Source: DASQDN01 sp035630195
Lineage (GTDB): Bacteria > Acidobacteriota > Terriglobia > Bryobacterales > Bryobacteraceae
Reading direction: 5' to 3'
Length of the DNA: 8,703 bases
NCBI GenBank assembly: GCA_035630195.1
Contig: DASQLD010000348.1
Span: 1 to 8,703 of the forward strand
Shown: piece after piece, positions 1 through 5,663 of the stretch
Layout of the letters: the number at the start of each line of letters is the position of its first letter
Position numbering within the stretch: the stretch's first letter is position 1
Translations under genes and position numbers: made by a program
The notes under the pieces: generated by a model
Told to the model about the DNA's origin: nothing
Database searches by the model: none
The model's input: the letters and a program-made list of their open reading frames with translations, nothing else

Positions 1-801
1 TGAGACCGGCTCGACCCACTCGGCTTCGAAATCCGACAAGTCCGACAAACTGATCGTTCCGCCGAGTTCCTTTGAGATCGCGACAATCGCGTCTGCGATC
101 GCACCTTTATAGAAGCCATCTCGTCCCTCAAGAGCAATACGTTCGAGAGAGCGCGCCAGATCGGGATTGCGGAAGATGTCTCCTGGGACAGGACCTCTAC
201 TCTTGGGCAGATAGAGTTTAGCCGCATTGTCGTGCATGGTCAAACTCGGCTTCGCCATGATGCTGCTCCAGTTTTCCGCGATCAACTCAGTCACCGGAAA
301 ACCCTCGCGCGCGTAGTGGATCGCAGGTTGAAGCAGCCGCGAAAGCGGGAGCTTGCCAAATTTACTATGAAGCGCCTCCCATCCGGCGACTGCGCCTGGC
401 ACGGTCACCGAATGGATGCCCATCATCGGCATGCTGAAGTGACTCTTACTCTTCAGAAACTCGATCGTCATGCCGCTAGGGGACCAACCACTTGCATTTA
501 ACCCATAGAGCTTCTGGGTCTTTGCCTCATAGACAATCGCAAACAGGTCGCCGCCAATGCCGTTGCTATTTGGTTCGGTCAGACCCAACGTCGCATTCGC
601 GGCGATCGCTGCATCAACGGCTGAGCCGCCCGCCTCGAGAATCTTCACACCTGCCGCTGAAGCGAGCGTCTGGCTCGTCGCGACGATCCCGTGGCGCGTG
701 ATCACCATCGACCGGGCCTGCGTCCGGATCGGATCGGGTTCGCTATCAGTTTGTGCCAAGAGTGTCCCTGCAGCGCATGCAAGAATAAAAGCGCGTTTCA
801 C
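1..801 (-). CDS. Gamma-glutamyltransferase (GGT) family protein, N-terminal part, cut by the left window edge
   Basis: This is an N-terminal nucleophile hydrolase precursor of the GGT family, which cleaves or transfers gamma-glutamyl groups (for example from glutathione) or acts as a related acylase, normally in the periplasm. It reads in from a GTG at 801 and is open to base 1, giving 267 residues; the family is usually 530-600 residues, so the catalytic Thr and small subunit lie outside. Family motifs seen are GGSAVDAAIAAN (58-70), NGIGGDLFAIVY (80-91), VPGAVAGWEALHSKFGKLP (134-152) and ALEGRDGFYKG (223-233). Residues 1-17 form a short export signal (MKRAFILACAAGTLLAQ). The start is fixed by a GTGA overlap with the stop of the DUF72 gene, which suggests translational coupling; no Shine-Dalgarno is seen. 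The segment normally carrying the gamma-glutamyl-binding Arg reads LNASGWSP (101-108), so the substrate may not be glutathione. Family call is firm; substrate is unknown. Confidence 0.93.
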   Translation of the reverse strand, partial: MKRAFILACAAGTLLAQTDSEPDPIRTQARSMVITRHGIVATSQTLASAAGVKILEAGGSAVDAAIAANATLGLTEPNSNGIGGDLFAIVYEAKTQKLYGLNASGWSPSGMTIEFLKSKSHFSMPMMGIHSVTVPGAVAGWEALHSKFGKLPLSRLLQPAIHYAREGFPVTELIAENWSSIMAKPSLTMHDNAAKLYLPKSRGPVPGDIFRNPDLARSLERIALEGRDGFYKGAIADAIVAISKELGGTISLSDLSDFEAEWVEPVS

Positions 802-1553
802 TGTACATCGATCATAGACCGAAGTTGCGCTGCGTTATGAAACGCATGCCCCCCGATGTCATTGTTGTAGTAGACGTATACCGACCTGCCCTCATAGACC
901 CAACCCTCGATACGCTTGGCATCTGTCGTCAGAAGACCATTTGAATAGCTTCCCGTGTACCTTCCCTCTGCAGGCCCATGGCGCCGAACATAGACAAAAT
1001 TCACATCGTTGGGTTCCTGGGAGGCCCCTCTGCCAGGCATGTCATGGATACACAGCGCGGCTTTCTGGCGATCTAGAGCCTTATAGACATCCCGGTGCAG
1101 CCAATCATCGCTCCGAAACTCGACAGCGATCTGCCATTGCGAGTTCGATAAGCCGCGGAACTCTTCGAGATACGCTTCGAGTTTCTCGATATCTCGTTTT
1201 TGATTGGGTGGAAGTTGAAGCAGCAAAGGGGCGCGCCTGGAGGGATCGAGTACGTCTGCAACCTCTAGAAAGCGCGAGGTCAGATCGGCTGCATTCTTGA
1301 GCTTACGGTAGTGAGTGATCCCTCGCCACAGCTTCAGCGCGAAGAGGAAGTTCTCCGGGGTAGACTTCTGCCAAGCTGTAATCGTCTCTTGCTTCGGAAT
1401 ACGGTAGAAGGATGTGTTTACTTCCACCGTATCGAAGCGATCAGCTATAAATGTCAGCCAGTTCTTCTGCGCAAATTTTGGCGGATAAATCAGATTCCGC
1501 CAGTGTTTGTAGTTCCAGCCGCTGGTTCCGATATGCGCGCGACCCGACCCCAC
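798..1553 (-). CDS. DUF72 (YecE-like) family protein
   Basis: Complete 251-residue protein of the DUF72/YecE family, a TIM-barrel-like fold whose biochemical role is not established. The length fits the usual 240-270 residues. Family motifs run the full length: HIGTSGWNYKHW (7-18), EVNTSFYRIP (44-53), NFLFALKLWRGITH (68-81), LLLQLPP (110-116), AVEFRSDDW (143-151), FVYVRRHGP (186-194), YTGSYS (199-204) and VYVYYNNDIGGHAFHNA (225-241). There is no signal peptide, so it is probably cytoplasmic. It starts with GTG at 1553; the upstream in-frame stop at 1565-1563, which is also the stop of the preceding gene, leaves no other start codon in between. Only a weak GAG-type ribosome site precedes it. 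It is the middle gene of a leftward run, 9 nt after the RGY-rich protein and overlapping the GGT gene by 4 nt, so co-expression is likely. A functional link with GGT is not implied by the families. Confidence 0.95.
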   Translation of the reverse strand: MGSGRAHIGTSGWNYKHWRNLIYPPKFAQKNWLTFIADRFDTVEVNTSFYRIPKQETITAWQKSTPENFLFALKLWRGITHYRKLKNAADLTSRFLEVADVLDPSRRAPLLLQLPPNQKRDIEKLEAYLEEFRGLSNSQWQIAVEFRSDDWLHRDVYKALDRQKAALCIHDMPGRGASQEPNDVNFVYVRRHGPAEGRYTGSYSNGLLTTDAKRIEGWVYEGRSVYVYYNNDIGGHAFHNAAQLRSMIDVQ

Positions 1554-1562
1554 AAACTCAAA

Positions 1563-2072
1563 CTACCATCGTAACGATCGAAGCGCCTGCATGTCGCGCG
1601 CTAGGATTTGACGGTCGCGGGGATGCACCTGATCTGCGCGGCTCAGGTCATCTAAATCGTCAAGGACGCGGTTTAGCCGGCCGGCATCCACGCCTCCGTT
1701 CCTCGAGCTGTACCGCATCTGTTGCAGATCACTGATGGCGCGATTGAAATGACCCCGCTCATGACCATCCACACGATTCCTCGACGCGGCCACCTGCAAG
1801 TCGCGTAACGTTCGATCAATGACCGAGTAATCTCCTCTTGCTCCGTAGCCCCCGTTGCCGTAGTTTCCGTTGCCGTAGCCATAACCTCTGTCTCCTCGGG
1901 AGTAGGGATCACGGGAGTAGGGGTCACGAGAGTTGCGAGAGTTCCGTCCAAAACGATCCCAATCATCGCGCGAATCTTTAGACCAGCCCCGACCACGACG
2001 GCGGTCATCGTTATCATCGAACGCAAAAACTGGAAGAGCCAAAGCAGCCACCAGAGCGTACCGGAACAGCAT
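1563..2072 (-). CDS. Small secreted Arg/Gly/Tyr-rich protein of unknown function
   Basis: I do not recognise a named family for this 169-residue protein. Residues 1-18 (MLFRYALVAALALPVFAF) look like a signal peptide with cleavage near FAF/DD. Residues 19-81 are low complexity: first Asp/Arg-rich (DDNDDRRRGRGW), then SRDPYSRDPYSRGDRGYGYG and YGNGNYGNGGYG repeats. Residues 82-169 are non-repetitive and probably helical, with several heptad-like Leu/Ile positions (VIDRTLRDLQVAA, FNRAISDLQQM, LNRVLDDLDDLS, RQILARDMQALRSL), and no cysteines. The gene has the best ribosome site in the window, GGAGG at 2086-2082 with 9-nt spacing to ATG. It is the first gene of the leftward run, 9 nt ahead of the DUF72 gene. 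The signal peptide, biased domain and strong ribosome site indicate a real gene rather than a shadow. A cell-envelope location with a folded helical C-terminal domain is an inference. Confidence 0.82.
   Translation of the reverse strand: MLFRYALVAALALPVFAFDDNDDRRRGRGWSKDSRDDWDRFGRNSRNSRDPYSRDPYSRGDRGYGYGNGNYGNGGYGARGDYSVIDRTLRDLQVAASRNRVDGHERGHFNRAISDLQQMRYSSRNGGVDAGRLNRVLDDLDDLSRADQVHPRDRQILARDMQALRSLRW
1849..1927. repeat. Short in-gene tandem repeats encoding the RGY-rich region
   Basis: Two near-identical 15-bp units, GGGAGTAGGGATCAC (1898-1912) and GGGAGTAGGGGTCAC (1913-1927), stand head to tail and encode SRDPY-type units on the minus strand. Beside them, around 1849-1880, CCGTTGCCGTAG-type units encode the YGNGN/YGNGG stretch. 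All keep the reading frame. Such units can expand or contract by slippage, changing repeat length in steps of five residues. Confidence 0.6.
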
Positions 2073-2081
2073 TTGTCATTC

Positions 2082-2086
2082 CCTCC
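2082..2086 (-). promoter_or_regulatory. Strong Shine-Dalgarno (GGAGG) of the RGY-rich protein gene
   Basis: On the minus strand GGAGG lies 9 nt before the ATG at 2072. It is the clearest ribosome site in the leftward run; the two following genes lack one and probably depend on coupling. Confidence 0.75.
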
Positions 2087-2095
2087 GATCCCTGT

Positions 2096-2112
2096 GACGT
2101 TAGGCCAACGTC
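2096..2112. promoter_or_regulatory. Inverted repeat in the divergent intergenic region, possible operator
   Basis: GACGTT (2096-2101) and AACGTC (2107-2112) are perfect inverted 6-bp arms around a 5-bp centre. It lies between the leftward gene start (2072) and the rightward promoter (2169-2174), a usual place for a regulator site. The arms are short, so chance is possible. Confidence 0.3.
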
Positions 2113-2168
2113 GAAAAGGTACTCCAAGTCACATTAATATCTCTTCAACCGCCCAGGGTCCACGCCGC

Positions 2169-2174
2169 TATAAT
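2169..2174 (+). promoter_or_regulatory. Candidate -10 element (TATAAT) for the histidine kinase operon
   Basis: A perfect sigma70-type TATAAT hexamer stands 17 nt before the proposed CTG start. The -35 position (around 2144-2151) has no good TTGACA match, only a TTCAAC-like sequence at a long spacing. A start 6-8 nt downstream would give a leader of only about 10 nt, beginning at or just before AGGAG (2182-2186). Confidence 0.45.
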
Positions 2175-2181
2175 CAACAAG

Positions 2182-2186
2182 AGGAG
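2182..2186 (+). promoter_or_regulatory. Shine-Dalgarno AGGAG that decides the CTG start of the kinase
   Basis: AGGAG is separated by 5 nt (CGTTT) from CTG at 2192. No ATG, GTG or TTG occurs in frame between the upstream stop (TAA at 2171-2173) and residue 60, while the intervening codons encode plausible membrane protein sequence. This supports CTG initiation. Confidence 0.65.
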
Positions 2187-2191
2187 CGTTT

Positions 2192-4231
2192 CTGCGCAAG
2201 CGACTCATTTATATAGGCGCCACGCTGCTACTGGCCGTCCTGGTTGCGCTTGTTGTCTGGCAAAGTTCCTTCGACTTCGGCGGCTACGGCCCTACAAGTC
2301 CCGGACAGACCTACACGGTTTGGGCCGTATCCACGCTGATCTTCATTCTTACGGTCACCCTTGGCTTCATGCTGGTGCGCAACTTTGTCAAGTTGTGGAT
2401 TGATCACCACCAGAATCGCGAAGGTTCACGTATCAGGACGAAGCTTGTACTCGGAGCCCTGGCGCTAACAATCACGCCCGTTGTCTTCCTCGTATTCTTC
2501 AGTGTTGGGGTCTTAAACATAAACTTGCGACGGTGGTTTACGCAGCCCGCCGAGAACGTCAAAATTAACCTGGTTGAAATTGCGGCTGCGATCGACCGTG
2601 AGAACCGATCGAAAGCGGATGCCCTTGCCATGTGGGCAGCCAACTCCGATGAAGCGGAACAGGCTCGTCAGAGCGGAAAGGGCGATCTAAGCAAGACGTG
2701 TCGACAGCGTGGCATTGCCGAACTCCGCCTCGAACCGTCCAGCGGCGCAGTCATTTGGTTATGTGGACCGGCAGAACCGAAAGAGATGAGCGCCGTAGAA
2801 GCCCGATATGGAGACGTGGTGTTGCGCACAGCGCCTGTCGTCGATCTATCGCGAATTCAGGCCGAGATCGCCGAATCGATACGAAAATACCACCAGCTCG
2901 CCTCCGATCAGCGCGCTATCAAAAATTCGTATCTTCAATTGCTCGTTTTGATCACGCTTTTCATTCTTTTCTTTGCGACATGGTTGGCTCTGTTCCTATC
3001 CAAACAGATCAGCGTACCGATAACGGCACTCCTTGCAGCGGCCCAGGAAATTCGCAGGGGAAATCTCGGAACGAAGGTTCAAGTTGGCGCCGTCGATGAA
3101 CTGGCATCGCTCGTGCGCGCCTTCAACGAGATGTCGCTCGATCTTGAAGCCAATAGCCGCGAGTTGGAGAACAGGCGCCGTTTCACAGAGGCGATTCTCG
3201 AAAGCATTCCGACGGGGGTCATTTCGCTGACGTCCGATGGTCGAATCCAGCGAGTCAACCGTGCGCTGCAAGGCCTGCTCGGAGTCAATGCGGTCAATCG
3301 AGCTACTCGTCTCAGTGAGCTCTTCACTCCGGAAGATACTGCTGAGATCCGCTACCTCATGAATCGGGCCCGCCGCATGAATGTTGCTGCCAGCCAGCTT
3401 GAGGTCCGCGATGAGCAGCGCGTCCTTCATCTTTCGATCACGGTGTCGGCCCTTGATGATCGCGTCACCTCAGGCTTTGTCCTTGTGCTCGAAGACACGA
3501 CAGACATGATGCGAGCGCAGAAGGCGGCCGCTTGGCATGAGATCGCGCGTCGCATAGCGCACGAGATCAAAAATCCGCTGACACCCATCGGGCTCTGCGC
3601 GGAACGCATTTCACGCCAGCTCGATCGTATCGGCAGTGGTCCGGAGAAGGATCGAATTTTACGTGAATGCTCGAGTATCATCACGTCCGAAGTGCAGACC
3701 GTCAAGACGCTGGTAGACGAGTTCTCACATTTTGCGCGCTTACCGGCTGCCCAACCTGTTCCCGCTGATTTGAACGAAGTTGTCGAGAACGCGCTCGCCG
3801 TGTTTGCAGGACGGTTGGAGGATATCGAAGTCCGCAAGCATCTGGCCGCCGATCTCCCGCCTGTGAATATCGATCGCGAACAGTTCAAACGCTTGGTGGT
3901 GAATCTTATCGACAATGCCGCCGAAGCGATGCGCGAGTCTCTCGTCAAACGTCTTTACGTCGGTACCAGCGCCATCGGCACGGATTTCGTCGAACTCACC
4001 ATTGCAGACACCGGCTGTGGAATTTCTTCTGATGATAAAGAGAAGTTGTTCCTTCCGTACTTCACAAGGAATCCCCGCGGAACAGGACTCGGATTGGCGA
4101 TCGTAAATCACATTGTGTCCGAGCACGGGGCGCAAATCCGGGTCGAGAACAACTACCCGGCCGGCGCCAGATTTATTGTGGAAATTGCCGTTCTTGTGCC
4201 AGATACGCAAACCGTAGAAACCAACGCATGA
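2192..4231 (+). CDS. NtrY-like membrane sensor histidine kinase
   Basis: Sensor kinase of 679 residues from the CTG start; it autophosphorylates on His and passes phosphate to the regulator encoded next. Domains in order: membrane segments at about 5-23, 43-63 and 84-108; an extracytoplasmic region of roughly 138 residues with two cysteines (170, 191); a fourth membrane segment at 247-269; HAMP (about 270-322); PAS (about 329-439, ILESIPTGVISLTSDGRI); HisKA with AHEIKNPL and phospho-acceptor His457; HATPase with N box NLIDNAAEA (Asn575), G1 box DTGCGI (606-611) and G2 box GTGLGLAI (630-637). All catalytic motifs are intact. The order matches NtrY of NtrY/NtrX systems. The first ATG (2369) would remove two membrane segments; the CTG at 2192 with AGGAG is preferred. 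Its stop overlaps the next gene's ATG (ATGA). The stimulus is unknown; nitrogen or redox sensing in relatives is family knowledge, not shown here. Confidence 0.92.
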   Translation: MRKRLIYIGATLLLAVLVALVVWQSSFDFGGYGPTSPGQTYTVWAVSTLIFILTVTLGFMLVRNFVKLWIDHHQNREGSRIRTKLVLGALALTITPVVFLVFFSVGVLNINLRRWFTQPAENVKINLVEIAAAIDRENRSKADALAMWAANSDEAEQARQSGKGDLSKTCRQRGIAELRLEPSSGAVIWLCGPAEPKEMSAVEARYGDVVLRTAPVVDLSRIQAEIAESIRKYHQLASDQRAIKNSYLQLLVLITLFILFFATWLALFLSKQISVPITALLAAAQEIRRGNLGTKVQVGAVDELASLVRAFNEMSLDLEANSRELENRRRFTEAILESIPTGVISLTSDGRIQRVNRALQGLLGVNAVNRATRLSELFTPEDTAEIRYLMNRARRMNVAASQLEVRDEQRVLHLSITVSALDDRVTSGFVLVLEDTTDMMRAQKAAAWHEIARRIAHEIKNPLTPIGLCAERISRQLDRIGSGPEKDRILRECSSIITSEVQTVKTLVDEFSHFARLPAAQPVPADLNEVVENALAVFAGRLEDIEVRKHLAADLPPVNIDREQFKRLVVNLIDNAAEAMRESLVKRLYVGTSAIGTDFVELTIADTGCGISSDDKEKLFLPYFTRNPRGTGLGLAIVNHIVSEHGAQIRVENNYPAGARFIVEIAVLVPDTQTVETNA

Positions 4232-5592
4232 AACGTCCCCGCGTGCTTGTAGTTGATGACGAGCCGGGTATCCGTGACTCTCTGTCCGGAGTGCTCGGTG
4301 ATGAAGGTTACGAAGTGGAATCCGCGCCAGACGGAGAATCATGTCTCCAGCGGCTCCACGAACGTTCGTTCGATGTCGTGTTGCTCGATGTCTGGCTTCC
4401 GGGCATCGACGGCATGGAGACGCTGATTCGTATCCAGGAAATCGCCGAACCCGAGAGACCCATGGTGATCATGATTTCGGGTCATGGCAACATCGAGACC
4501 GCCGTGCGCGCAACCAAGCTAGGCGCATACGATTTTCTCGAGAAGCCGCTGACGATTGAAAAGGTCACCGTTCTCGTCAAGAATGCCTGCCGGCAACTCA
4601 AGCTGGAACGCGAGATCGAATTTCTTAAGGAAGGCGACGGCAAGCTGCGAATCATTGGGGAAAGCGTACCGATGAAGGCGCTACGCCAGCAGCTTGGACT
4701 GATGGCCGGAACAAATGGCCGGGTCCTGATTTTCGGGGAAAGCGGCACGGGTAAGGAACTGGTAGCGCACGCTATCCACCAAAACAGCACTCGTCTACGC
4801 GATCCGTTTATCGAAGTAAATTGCGCGGCGATTCCCGAAGAGTTGATCGAAAGTGAGTTGTTCGGGCACCGCAAGGGTAGCTTTACCGGCGCCAGCGAAG
4901 ACAAAACGGGGAAATTGCAGAAGGCCGATGGTGGAACTCTGTTTCTCGACGAGGTCGGAGACATGAGTCTCAAGACTCAAGCCAAGGTTCTCAGGGCTCT
5001 GGAAGAGCAGCGCTTCGAACCTGTGGGCGCGCACGATTCGATCACCGTGGATGTCCGCATCGTGGCCGCGACCAACAAGAATCTCGAGGACGAAATCTCT
5101 CGCGGGAACTTTCGTGAGGATCTGTTCTACCGCCTAAATGTGATTCCGTTCTATGTCCCGCCTTTGCGCGACCGGCTGGAGGACGTCCCACTTCTTGCCG
5201 ACCATTTCGCCAGCGAGTTCACAACTTCCTATGGCAAAAAGCCCAAGGAGCTGACCCCCGAGGCTTACAGAGTCCTACAGGACTACAATTGGCCAGGCAA
5301 TGTGAGGGAACTGAAAAACCTCATGGAGCGCATCGTAATCATGAATCCGCAAGTACGCGTCGATGCCCGCCACATCCCACTCAACTCTCAGCGACGTCAA
5401 GGCCTCGAGCGTTCCGTGGACCGCTTCGGAAGTCTGCAGGAAGTCCGAGAATCTGCCGAAAGAGAGTATATTCTCAAGAAACTCGAGGAAACGCAGGGAA
5501 ATGTGACTCGGACCGCGGAACTTCTCGGCCTCGAGCGCAGCAACTTGTACCGCAAAATGAGGTCTCTCGGCATCGCCCCAAAAGAAGGGTGA
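4228..5592 (+). CDS. NtrC/NtrX-type sigma54-dependent response regulator
   Basis: Enhancer-binding transcription activator of 454 residues. The receiver domain (about 4-120) has acidic residues DDE (10-12), phospho-acceptor Asp54 in VLLDVWLPG, and Lys107 in EKP. The AAA+ domain has Walker A GESGTGKE (170-177), the sigma54-contact loop as GSFTGA (217-222, instead of the commoner GAFTGA), Walker B GGTLFLDEV (235-243), FREDLFYRLNV (295-305) and WPGNVRELKN (355-364). A Fis-type helix-turn-helix lies at about 423-446 (GNVTRTAELLGLERSNLYRKM). All core motifs for ATP hydrolysis and DNA binding are present. It overlaps the kinase gene by ATGA, so the two are translated together and form a cognate pair. 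It would need sigma54, but I see no convincing -24/-12 promoter in this window, so its targets may lie elsewhere. NtrX-like is preferred over NtrC because the partner kinase is NtrY-like. Confidence 0.95.
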   Translation: MKRPRVLVVDDEPGIRDSLSGVLGDEGYEVESAPDGESCLQRLHERSFDVVLLDVWLPGIDGMETLIRIQEIAEPERPMVIMISGHGNIETAVRATKLGAYDFLEKPLTIEKVTVLVKNACRQLKLEREIEFLKEGDGKLRIIGESVPMKALRQQLGLMAGTNGRVLIFGESGTGKELVAHAIHQNSTRLRDPFIEVNCAAIPEELIESELFGHRKGSFTGASEDKTGKLQKADGGTLFLDEVGDMSLKTQAKVLRALEEQRFEPVGAHDSITVDVRIVAATNKNLEDEISRGNFREDLFYRLNVIPFYVPPLRDRLEDVPLLADHFASEFTTSYGKKPKELTPEAYRVLQDYNWPGNVRELKNLMERIVIMNPQVRVDARHIPLNSQRRQGLERSVDRFGSLQEVRESAEREYILKKLEETQGNVTRTAELLGLERSNLYRKMRSLGIAPKEG

Positions 5593-5625
5593 GCTGATTC
5601 CTAACATTTTCGCGCGAGATAGTAT

Positions 5626-5642
5626 GTAACACGTTACGTAAC
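5626..5642. promoter_or_regulatory. Alternating GTAAC/GTTAC half-sites, possible operator
   Basis: GTAAC (5626-5630), an AC spacer, GTTAC (5633-5637) and GTAAC (5638-5642) form one inverted pair with a 2-bp spacer and an adjoining perfect 10-bp palindrome GTTACGTAAC (5633-5642). It sits in the 71-bp gap between the response regulator and the secreted protein, just before GGAGG (5645-5649). The position fits a repressor or activator site, or a site acting on the mRNA leader. The protein that binds it is unknown. Confidence 0.4.
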
Positions 5643-5644
5643 AC

Positions 5645-5649
5645 GGAGG
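5645..5649 (+). promoter_or_regulatory. Shine-Dalgarno GGAGG upstream of the TIGR03437 protein
   Basis: GGAGG lies 14 nt before the ATG at 5664, which is longer than ideal. An in-frame GTG at 5649 overlaps the motif itself and cannot use it. ATG at 5664 is preferred because it begins a clean signal peptide. Confidence 0.5.
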
Positions 5650-5663
5650 TGTGTTTAAATCGG

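Larger units (their letters stand above)
2073..2191. other. Divergent intergenic region
   Basis: This 119-bp gap separates the leftward run from the rightward two-component operon. It holds the GGAGG site of the leftward gene, the GACGTT/AACGTC inverted repeat, an AT-rich patch (CACATTAATATC at 2130-2141) and the TATAAT hexamer of the kinase. I could not place a convincing leftward promoter; the AT-rich patch is the most likely location. Confidence 0.6.

Noticed and set aside
775..801. Possible lipobox (ILAC) in the GGT signal peptide
   Set aside because: The cysteine is at residue 9, too close to the N-terminus, and Leu at -2 is a poor lipobox fit; a short ordinary signal peptide is more likely.
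232..817. Plus-strand open frames opposite the GGT gene
   Set aside because: Their translations are Arg/His/Pro/Ser-rich without motifs, while the minus strand gives continuous GGT family sequence.
941..1735. Plus-strand open frames opposite the DUF72 and RGY-rich genes
   Set aside because: They are low-complexity shadows; the minus-strand proteins carry family motifs or a signal peptide with a good ribosome site.
3427..4342. Long open frames on the minus strand inside the kinase and regulator start (173 and 200 codons)
   Set aside because: They lie opposite the well-supported HisKA/HATPase and receiver coding sequence, have no recognisable domains, and are explained by codon bias of the real genes.
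5649..5663. GTG at 5649 as start of the TIGR03437 protein
   Set aside because: It overlaps the GGAGG motif and adds VCLNR-type residues before a clean signal peptide that starts at ATG 5664.
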